Source of the DNA: CAWBFD01 sp963788115
GTDB lineage: Bacteria > Actinomycetota > Thermoleophilia > Solirubrobacterales > 70-9
Assembly: GCA_963788115.1 (NCBI GenBank)
Contig: CAWBFD010000004.1
Coordinates: forward strand, 1,674,001 to 1,738,000
Length of the DNA: 64,000 nt
Direction: 5' to 3'
Part shown: piece by piece, positions 58,416 to 64,000 of the stretch
How the letters are laid out: each line of letters opens with the position of its first letter
How positions within the stretch are numbered: position 1 is the stretch's first letter
The notes under the pieces: generated by a model
The model's database searches: none
Told to the model about the DNA's origin: nothing
What the model saw: the letters and a program-made list of their open reading frames with translations, nothing else
Made by a program: the position numbers and the translations under genes

Positions 58416-59261
58416 ATGAGCGCATGGCGGAACGGATCCATCGAGGCGCAGTTCCGGACCATCGATGGGCGCTCGATCCGCTTCGCCGAAAGTGGGGAGC
58501 GCGACGAGCAGGCTCTGTTGCTGAGCCCTTGGCCGGAGAGCCTGTTCGCATATGAGCCGACGTGGGCGCGGCTCGCAGAAAACGCGCACCTGGTGGCGAT
58601 CGACCTGCCGGGATTCGGTCATTCCCAGCGCGACGACGCGCTGCTCTCGCCGAGGGCGATGGGCGAGTTCGTCATTCGCCTCGCCGACGAGTTCGGTCTC
58701 GAGCAACCCCACGTCGTCGGTCCCGACGTCGGCACGGCGGCCTCGCTATTCGCCGCGGCCTCGCATCCGGGCCGGCTGCGCAGCCTGGTCGTCGGCAGCG
58801 GGGGAACGGCGTTTCCGCTCCAGCTCGACTGGGTGCTGAAGGAGTGGGTCGAAGCGCCCGACCTCGACGAGTACCGTGCCGCCGACCCGCGGGAGATCGT
58901 CGCCGCGGCGCTGACCGCGATCGAGCGCTACGAGCTTCCCGACCACGTCCGCGAGGACTATTTGTCCGCCTACGAAGGCGACCGGTTCGTCGAGTCGATG
59001 CGCTACGTGCGCGCCTACCCGACCGATCTTCCGATCCTCCGTGACCTGCTGCCGGGAATCCAGACGCCGGTACAGATCATCGCCGGCGCGCACGATCCGG
59101 TAGTGCCGCCCGTGAACGCCGAGTTCCTCGACGAGCGGTTGCCCAACAGCAAGCTCGACATCATTGACGCCGGCCACTTCACGTGGGAGGACGCGGCTGA
59201 CGAGTACGCGGCGCTCGCCACGACGTGGTGGGGCGGGATGCCAACCGTGCCGGGACGCTGA
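58416..59261 (+). CDS. Alpha/beta-fold hydrolase
   Basis: Protein of 281 residues from the ATG at 58416. DGRSIRFAESGERDEQALLLSPWPESLFAYEPTW and HLVAIDLPGFGHSQ are the N-terminal strands of epoxide-hydrolase/haloalkane-dehalogenase-type enzymes. The nucleophile elbow reads VVGPDVGTAASL, so the nucleophile would be Asp, and GHFTWEDA bears the catalytic His; AGAHDPVVPP is the acid loop. An aspartate nucleophile fits epoxide hydrolases or dehalogenases. The start is set by the -10 box six bases upstream. First gene of a three-gene unit. Confidence 0.88.
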   Translation: MSAWRNGSIEAQFRTIDGRSIRFAESGERDEQALLLSPWPESLFAYEPTWARLAENAHLVAIDLPGFGHSQRDDALLSPRAMGEFVIRLADEFGLEQPHVVGPDVGTAASLFAAASHPGRLRSLVVGSGGTAFPLQLDWVLKEWVEAPDLDEYRAADPREIVAAALTAIERYELPDHVREDYLSAYEGDRFVESMRYVRAYPTDLPILRDLLPGIQTPVQIIAGAHDPVVPPVNAEFLDERLPNSKLDIIDAGHFTWEDAADEYAALATTWWGGMPTVPGR

Positions 59262-59266
59262 CGACG

Positions 59267-60196
59267 ATGCCCGACTACGGCCACCAGATCGAGTTCGGCT
59301 ACTTCCTGATCCCCGACGCCGCGGATCCCGGTGGAGTGCTCGAGACTGCTCGGCTCGCAGACCGCCTCGGCTACGACCTGCTCGCCGTTCAGGATCACCC
59401 CTACCAGCGCCGGCACTTGGACACGCTCGCGCTGCTCGGCGTGATCCTGGGACAGACCCAGCGGATTCGAGTGTTCCAGGATGTCGGCAACCTCCCCCTG
59501 CGCCCACCGGCCGTGTTCGCGAAGGCGGCGGCGACGCTCGACCAGCTGAGCGGCGGTCGCTTCGAGGCGGGCCTCGGCGGCGGCGGCTTTCTCGACGCCG
59601 CAAACGCGATGGGCGCCCCGGCGCTCACCGCAGGCGAGAGCCTGGAGGCGCTCGAGGAGGCGGTCGCGATCCTGCGCGCGAGCTGGAACGGCGACCAGGG
59701 CCTGCGGTTCGAGGGTAAGCACTACCGGCTTCAGGGCATGCGGCCGGGGCCCAAGCCGGCGCATCGGATCGGGATCTGGCTCGGCGCCGCGAAGCCGCGC
59801 GCGCTGTCGCTCACGGGGCGGCTCGCCGACGGCTGGGCGGCGCCGCTGATGAACTACATGCCTCCGGCAGACGCCGCCGAGGCTCAGGTGTTGATCGACC
59901 GCTCGGCGCGTGAGGCCGGCCGCGACCCGGGCGAGATCCGCCGCATCTACAACCTGCCCGGAGACTTCACCGCCACCGCGCCCGCGCCGGCGCGCGACAG
60001 CGACGGCTCGATCGTCGGTCCGCCGGACCATTGGGCGCAGGTGCTCACGCACCTTGCGATCGACCTTGGCTTCGGAACGTTCGCGCTCATGGGGCCGCCC
60101 GATCCCGAGACGCTGCGGACCTTCATCGAGGACGTCGCGCCCCAGGTCCGCGAGCGGGTCGCGGCCGGGCGCAACACGGGCGAGGCGGCGAGATGA
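59267..60196 (+). CDS. LLM-class flavin/F420-dependent oxidoreductase
   Basis: Luciferase-like monooxygenase-fold protein of 309 residues: ETARLADRLGYDLLAVQDHPYQRRHLDTLALLGVI, RIRVFQDVGNLPLRPPAVFAKAAATLDQLSGGRFEAGLGGGGF, and GRLADGWAAPLMNYMPP. It should transfer hydride from F420H2 or FMNH2; the substrate is unknown. It lies 5 bp after the hydrolase stop and its own stop overlaps the next start (ATGA), so the three genes are one operon under site 2. Confidence 0.9.
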   Translation: MPDYGHQIEFGYFLIPDAADPGGVLETARLADRLGYDLLAVQDHPYQRRHLDTLALLGVILGQTQRIRVFQDVGNLPLRPPAVFAKAAATLDQLSGGRFEAGLGGGGFLDAANAMGAPALTAGESLEALEEAVAILRASWNGDQGLRFEGKHYRLQGMRPGPKPAHRIGIWLGAAKPRALSLTGRLADGWAAPLMNYMPPADAAEAQVLIDRSAREAGRDPGEIRRIYNLPGDFTATAPAPARDSDGSIVGPPDHWAQVLTHLAIDLGFGTFALMGPPDPETLRTFIEDVAPQVRERVAAGRNTGEAAR

Positions 60197-60345
60197 GCGA
60201 ATCAAACGTTGGGGTGCTTGGGATCATCGGCGCCGGCAATCTCGGGCAGGCGTTTGCTCGTACGGCGCTGCGAGCCGGCCGGGAGGTGGTGATCGCGAAC
60301 AGCCGCGGCCCAGAGTCGCTGGCGCCGGTGGTCGAAGCGAGCCAA
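60193..60345 (+). pseudogene. Truncated F420:NADP reductase-type gene
   Basis: Starts by ATGA overlap with the LLM gene and reads VGVLGIIGAGNLGQAFARTALRAGREVVIANSRGPESLAPVV, the N-terminal Rossmann motif of the family represented intact at 47781-48437. After about 49 codons similarity stops and the remainder of the frame runs antisense through the tRNA. About 75% of the gene is missing. The truncation lies 60 bp from a tRNA, a common site for integration and rearrangement. Confidence 0.75.
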
Positions 60346-60402
60346 CCTGATCGACGCCCGCTTTCCAGGCTAAGCAGGGCTCGCGGATCACGCATCTTCG
60401 GA

Positions 60403-60476
60403 TGGGCCGGGATGGATTCGAACCATCGTCCTGACGATTATGAGTCGCCTGCTCTAACCAACTGAGCTACCGGCCC
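60403..60476 (-). tRNA. tRNA-Met (anticodon CAT)
   Basis: 74 bases. The acceptor stem GGGCCGG/CCGGCCC is perfect, the D-arm AGCTCAGTTGGTTAGAGC is standard, the anticodon loop CTCATAA carries CAT on a GGCGA/TCGTC stem, and the T-arm has GGTTCGAATCC. The ACTCATAAT context is that of elongator Met rather than Ile2 (lysidine) or initiator tRNA. The 3' CCA is not encoded. Confidence 0.95.
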
Positions 60477-60538
60477 GTGGGCTCTGATTATCGCTTCCCG
60501 ATTCCGACGCACGGGATCGCGGGATACTGGAATCGTTG

Positions 60539-60947
60539 ATGTCGCAGGAGAACGTCGAGGTGCTCATCCGGTTCACCGACGCCTACAACCGTCGAGACGT
60601 GGAGGCGATGCTGGAGGATCTCGACCCGGCGGTGGAGTGGCGCCCGGCCTTTCCGCTGTCGCTGGGTGAGGCAACGGTGTACCGGGGACACGAGTGGCGC
60701 CCTCGAGTGGTTTCGCAACCTGTACGACACGCTCGACGAGGTGCACGTCGAGTACTCGGAGATTCGGGACCTCGGCGGCGACCGGGTCCTGGCCGTCGGC
60801 CGCATGCGCACGCGCGGCAAGGGGAGCGGGGCCGAGACCGAGTCGCCCTTCGCCAGCGTGACTCAGGCCAAGGACGGCAAGGCGATTCGGATTTCGACCT
60901 ACCTCGATCTCGAGGAAGCGCTCTCATCCGTGGGGCTCGAGGAGTAG
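60539..60947 (+). pseudogene. Frameshifted SnoaL-like gene
   Basis: Begins MSQENVEVLIRFTDAYNRRDVEAM and proceeds to VYRGHE, then the frame is lost; in the next frame LEWFRNLYDTLDEVHVEYSEIRDLGGDRVLAVGRM continues to YLDLEEALSSVGLEE. One extra T at about 60695 (GAGTGGCGCC instead of GAGGGCGCC) accounts for the shift. Without it the protein would be a normal member of about 135 residues. A sequencing error is possible. Confidence 0.8.
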
Positions 60948-60997
60948 GCGCGAGCGGCTCGCGCCCGCAGGCCCGATCACGGCGTCGCGCCGCGTGC

Positions 60998-61972
60998 CTA
61001 TGTGACCTTTTGCAGCGCCGCGTCGAGCTCGTCGACGGAGAACGCCCCCTCGATACGGGTGCTCACCCGGCCCGACTCGTCGATCACGAACAGCCACGGC
61101 TCGGTCCGCAGGCCGTAGGCCTCGACCTGTGGACGAAGCCGCTTCCCGTACATGTTGTTCGCCCAGATCTCCATGTGTATGAACGCGACCTGATCGCCGT
61201 ATTCGGCCTTCAGCTGCTCGGCGACGTCAACGACGGGACCGCACACGCGGCTCACGCAGAGCGCCGGCGTGGCGAACAGCAGGACGACCGGCTTCTCGCC
61301 GATCACATCGGCGAGGTCGACGTCGTGCATGGTGTCGTGAGGAACGCGCGTGTCGATCTCGGCGACGTCGCCGACGTCCGACGTGGTCGGGGTGTGCACG
61401 ACCGGTGCCCGGTCGCCGACATCGGGGATCGATGCGTAATCGTCGACGACGATGCTCGGAAGGCGGGCCGAGTAGAGCTCGCCGCCCTGGTCCCTCAGCG
61501 CGATCACGCGCCATTCGCGCGACTGGTCGAGCCGGAGGTTCGCGACGTACACGGCTTTGGCGGAGTCGGGATCGTCGGCGGTGGTCTGGGCCACGAAGGA
61601 CGGGTCGGTCTCGAGGCTCTCGACGCGTGCCGGGTAGGGACCCCGCGCCTGCCCGTTCGGGCCCTGCGCCACGTAGAGCGCGATCGAGGCATCCGTGATC
61701 TGCTCGCCCGCAACCGTGAAGACGCCGAAGCCGAACCGATTCCTCCCGGGCGTGAATGCCTGTCCGGCGGGAGCCACTACGAGATCCTGATCCGGCGTGG
61801 CCCCGGCGTAGATCTGCTCCAGGGTCTTCCCCTGAGCGGCCGGAAACTCGCTCGCCTGGGGCGCGTCGTGGCTGACGACGTCGTCGGACGAATCGTCCTC
61901 ATCGCCGCAGCCGCTGATGCCGGCAATGAGCGCGCTCGCGATGAGGATCGCGACTGGATAGCCCCGGCCCAC
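60998..61972 (-). CDS. Secreted lipoprotein with C-terminal thioredoxin-like (SCO/TlpA-type) domain
   Basis: Protein of 324 residues from the GTG at 61972. The lipoprotein signal (VAILIASALIAGISGC) has a lipobox cysteine followed by an acidic linker (GDEDDSSDDV). A middle beta-rich domain of about 150 residues precedes a thioredoxin-fold domain with VVLLFATPALCVSRVCGPVVDVAEQL, in which two cysteines are spaced CxxxxC rather than CxxC, and WLFVIDESGRVSTRIEGAF. Likely acts at the outer face of the membrane on metal or thiols. TACGAT lies seven bases before the start. Confidence 0.82.
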   Translation of the reverse strand: MGRGYPVAILIASALIAGISGCGDEDDSSDDVVSHDAPQASEFPAAQGKTLEQIYAGATPDQDLVVAPAGQAFTPGRNRFGFGVFTVAGEQITDASIALYVAQGPNGQARGPYPARVESLETDPSFVAQTTADDPDSAKAVYVANLRLDQSREWRVIALRDQGGELYSARLPSIVVDDYASIPDVGDRAPVVHTPTTSDVGDVAEIDTRVPHDTMHDVDLADVIGEKPVVLLFATPALCVSRVCGPVVDVAEQLKAEYGDQVAFIHMEIWANNMYGKRLRPQVEAYGLRTEPWLFVIDESGRVSTRIEGAFSVDELDAALQKVT

Positions 61973-62062
61973 GCCGTCAATCGTAGGAAGCGGAGCTAAG
62001 CAGGGGTTAAGCGCCGCGTGGCGATAGGGTGCGCGCCCGAACGCGATCGGAAGGAGAGGGAG

Positions 62063-62797
62063 TTGGCCGAACGTGCGGCGGTGGTGACCGGGGCATCGAC
62101 AGGGATCGGTTACGCGATCGCTCGCGCGCTTGGCGAGGAGGGGTACGCGCTGACGATCTCCTCGCGGCGGCCCGAGCGCCTCGAGGCGGCGGCCGATGAG
62201 CTGCGCAGCGATGACCTCGAGGTGCACTCGGTGCCGGCGAACGCCGCGATGGAGGAGGAGCTGGTGGCGTTGTTCGACGCCCACAGGGAGCGCTTCGGCC
62301 GCCTCGACGTGCTGGTGAACAATGCGGGCCTTGGGATCGGTGGCGAGATCGCCGGCTATCCGACCAAGCGGCTCGATCTACAGCTCCACGTCAATCTGCG
62401 GGCGGTCGTCATCGGGACCCGCGAGGGCCTGCCGATGCTGCGCGAGGCCGGCGCCGAGCACGGAAAGGCGCTGATCGTGAACACCGCGTCGATCGCGGGA
62501 AAGTCAGGCCAGCCTTGGCTCTCGATCTACTCGGCGACCAAGGCCGGGGTGATCGGCTTCAGCCAGGCGACCCAGAAGGAGGTCGCCGGCCAGGGGATTC
62601 AGGTGACCGCGCTTTGCCCGGGATTCGTGGACACGGAGATGACCGACTTCATCCGCGGCCAGGTGAAGCAGGAGGACATGATCCGGCCGGACGACATCGG
62701 CGAGTCGGTGCGGTTCCTACTTCGCACCTCGCGGGCTTGCCTGATTCCCGAGATCGTATTTACGCGGGCCGATGAGCAGCTGACTGTTGCCGGCTAG
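62063..62797 (+). CDS. Short-chain dehydrogenase/reductase
   Basis: Classical SDR of 244 residues: VVTGASTGIGYAIARAL for NAD(P), LVNNAGLGIGG, and catalytic SIYSATKAG with Ser upstream in IVNTASIAGK. The TTG at 62063 is chosen because GGAAGGAGAGGG lies just upstream; a GTG at 62018 would add 15 residues. The substrate is unknown. Convergent with the 62760 gene, overlapping it by 38 bp. Confidence 0.9.
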   Translation: MAERAAVVTGASTGIGYAIARALGEEGYALTISSRRPERLEAAADELRSDDLEVHSVPANAAMEEELVALFDAHRERFGRLDVLVNNAGLGIGGEIAGYPTKRLDLQLHVNLRAVVIGTREGLPMLREAGAEHGKALIVNTASIAGKSGQPWLSIYSATKAGVIGFSQATQKEVAGQGIQVTALCPGFVDTEMTDFIRGQVKQEDMIRPDDIGESVRFLLRTSRACLIPEIVFTRADEQLTVAG

Positions 62798-63269
62798 CGT
62801 CGGCGACTCGGCGAATGCGGATCGGGGCCGTCTCGTCATTGGGAGGCGCCTGGGCCGCGGCATTGCTCGCGGGCCCCGCGGGCGTTTCGGGTTCTGCGGC
62901 GGCACGGCCCCGCTCGGCACGGAGGCCGGCGGCGAGTCCGGCGATCGAGACGTCGCCGTGTTCGTCGTGGAGCAGGCTGAACTCGAGATAGGAGCGCAGG
63001 ACGCCCAGCTCGTGTCGCGTCGCGAGCCGCGGGCGGCGAGCGGAGGTGAAGGCGTCCCAAGCTCGGGCGAAGCTCGCGAAGTTGGTGCGGCCGCCGTTAC
63101 GGTGGGCGGCGAGCATCGGGCAGACGCCGCCCGTGCGGGGATCGGCGTAGGCGCCGACGACGATGCGGTTGCGGACGATTCCGGTGAGCATCGCGAGCCT
63201 GGTTCGACGCGGAAGGGCGTCGACGGCGCTGCGCAGACGCTGGGCGCGGTCTGGGGAGGCTCGGCGCAT
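62760..63269 (-). CDS. Conserved protein of unknown function
   Basis: Protein of 169 residues. The N-terminal 100 residues look folded and conserved in style: LRSAVDALPRRTRLAMLTGI, RNRIVVGAYADPRTGGVCPM, LAAHRNGGRTNFASFARAWD and LGVLRSYLEFSLL. The last 60 are Ala/Pro/Arg-rich and probably disordered. I do not know a family name. It is divergent from the glycosyltransferase at 63350 with an 80-bp gap. Confidence 0.7.
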   Translation of the reverse strand: MRRASPDRAQRLRSAVDALPRRTRLAMLTGIVRNRIVVGAYADPRTGGVCPMLAAHRNGGRTNFASFARAWDAFTSARRPRLATRHELGVLRSYLEFSLLHDEHGDVSIAGLAAGLRAERGRAAAEPETPAGPASNAAAQAPPNDETAPIRIRRVADASRQQSAAHRPA

Positions 63270-63349
63270 GGGACGGCAAGTGGTAGCGCGGGATCGTCAT
63301 CGGCGCCGGTGGCGCCACCCGGGCCGAAACGGAAATTGCAGGGAATCCA

Positions 63350-64000
63350 ATGAGTGACACGGCGCCGCGGGATCCGGCCGGGCTGGCCGGGGGTGCGGCC
63401 GAGCGGCGGTTCCTCGTCGCCGCGTTCGGCGATGCGGGGCACGCGTTCCCGGCGATCGCGCTGGCGCGTGCCCTGCGGGCGCGCGGCCATCGAGTGGTCG
63501 TGGAGACCTGGGAGAGGTGGCGATCGGCGGTCGAGGGCGAGGGGCTCGAGTTCGCCGCGGCCCAGGAGTACAAGACGTTTCCCCCGCCGCCGCCGGGCTC
63601 GGGCGAGGGGCCGTCGCCGGCAGATGCCGCCCGGGCGCTGGCGCCATTGCTCGACGACCTCCGCCCGCATGCGGTCGTCAGCGACATCCTGACGCTGGCG
63701 CCCTCGCTGGCGGCGGAGGTGGCCGGGGTTCGGCGGGCGACGCTGATCCCGCATGTGTACCCGGTGCACGAGCCCGGGCTGCCGTTCTTCGCGTTCGGTG
63801 CGCAACCGCCGCGAACGCCGGTCGGGCGGGCCGTGTGGAGTGGAGCGCTGCCGCTCCTGACGGCTGGCTTGCGGAGGGGGCGGCGCGAGCTCAACCAGAC
63901 CCGGGCGACTCTGGGGCTGCGGCCGCTGGAGCTGTTCCATGGGGGGATCTCGAGCGAGCTAGTGCTGGTGGCGACGTTCCCCCAGCTCGAGTATCCGCGG
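63350..64000 (+). CDS. MGT/UGT-type (GT1) glycosyltransferase, N-terminal part (3' end outside window)
   Basis: 217 codons are visible and the frame is open at the window end. FLVAAFGDAGHAFPAIALARALRARGHRV is the N-terminal acceptor-side fold of GT-B UDP-glycosyltransferases, with the catalytic His of GHAFPA; VVSDILTLAPSLAAEVAGVRRATLIPHVYP follows. The donor-binding C-terminal domain is off the window. Members decorate natural products or lipids. Confidence 0.85.
   Translation, partial: MSDTAPRDPAGLAGGAAERRFLVAAFGDAGHAFPAIALARALRARGHRVVVETWERWRSAVEGEGLEFAAAQEYKTFPPPPPGSGEGPSPADAARALAPLLDDLRPHAVVSDILTLAPSLAAEVAGVRRATLIPHVYPVHEPGLPFFAFGAQPPRTPVGRAVWSGALPLLTAGLRRGRRELNQTRATLGLRPLELFHGGISSELVLVATFPQLEYPR

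Noticed and set aside
60193..60465. Open frame ending MDSNHRPDDYESPALTN
   Set aside because: The last part is the antisense of tRNA-Met, a well-known source of spurious proteins. Only the first 49 codons match the F420:NADP reductase family.
60403..60476. tRNA-Ile2 (lysidine) reading of the CAT anticodon
   Set aside because: The anticodon-arm context ACTCATAAT is that of elongator Met; certainty would require a covariance-model comparison.

Overview
High-GC window with the gene content of a deep-branching actinobacterium, most likely Thermoleophilia / Solirubrobacterales. This is an inference from recurring markers: several SnoaL-like proteins that begin MSQENVE, a fused SecDF, a serpin, two DUF899 proteins, F420-type enzymes, and many genes whose -10 box lies only 6-7 bp before the start codon (leaderless transcripts).

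Region 1 (1-31 kb) is mostly conserved housekeeping, largely on the minus strand. It opens with a CDP-sugar pair (rfbF and a truncated rfbG). A SAM-I riboswitch follows, controlling a zinc-ribbon threonine-synthase homologue and a MoaD/ThiS-type sulfur carrier. A plus-strand run carries CorA, a HIT phosphorylase, a phosphomannomutase, an MBL hydrolase, a lipid kinase and a GerW-family protein. Next come minus-strand rel-glycosyltransferase and recJ, secDF, a PAS protein, ruvCAB, yebC, a beta-lactamase-fold protein, an M29 peptidase and pdxST, an RpiR regulator, a secreted protein of unknown function, a serpin and a GST. An approximately 90-bp GC-rich repeat occurs three times here, and one copy supplies the only usable start codon of the phosphomannomutase.

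Region 2 (30-53 kb) is accessory and patchy. It holds a PaaK-like ligase with a citrate-synthase-fold partner, a TetR/MFS/ECF-sigma block, a STAS protein, SnoaL genes (intact and broken), a cNMP-TrxR-like flavoprotein, three MFS exporters in all, two DUF899 proteins, a truncated haemoglobin, a frameshifted GNAT, a cupin, and a MarR-USP-MFS operon. A 360-bp segment with a small secreted/membrane protein gene is present twice in inverted orientation 13 kb apart at about 98% identity. Around 52.8-53.2 kb there are remnants of a lipoprotein and an aldo/keto reductase.

Region 3 (53.3-60.4 kb) looks like a compact regulon, and I consider it the most novel item. A large LuxR-type ATPase regulator lies among four promoters that share a TGGC-R-GATG-Y-GA element exactly 17 bp upstream of a -10 box. 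They drive (i) a previously hidden 38-codon leaderless gene translationally coupled to a DsbA-like oxidoreductase, (ii) a LUD protein, (iii) a haemerythrin and (iv) an alpha/beta hydrolase-F420 oxidoreductase operon. That operon ends in a truncated F420:NADP reductase beside tRNA-Met.

Region 4 (60.4-64 kb) has a tRNA-Met, a frameshifted SnoaL gene, a secreted thioredoxin-fold lipoprotein, an SDR, a conserved unknown protein and the start of a glycosyltransferase that runs off the window.
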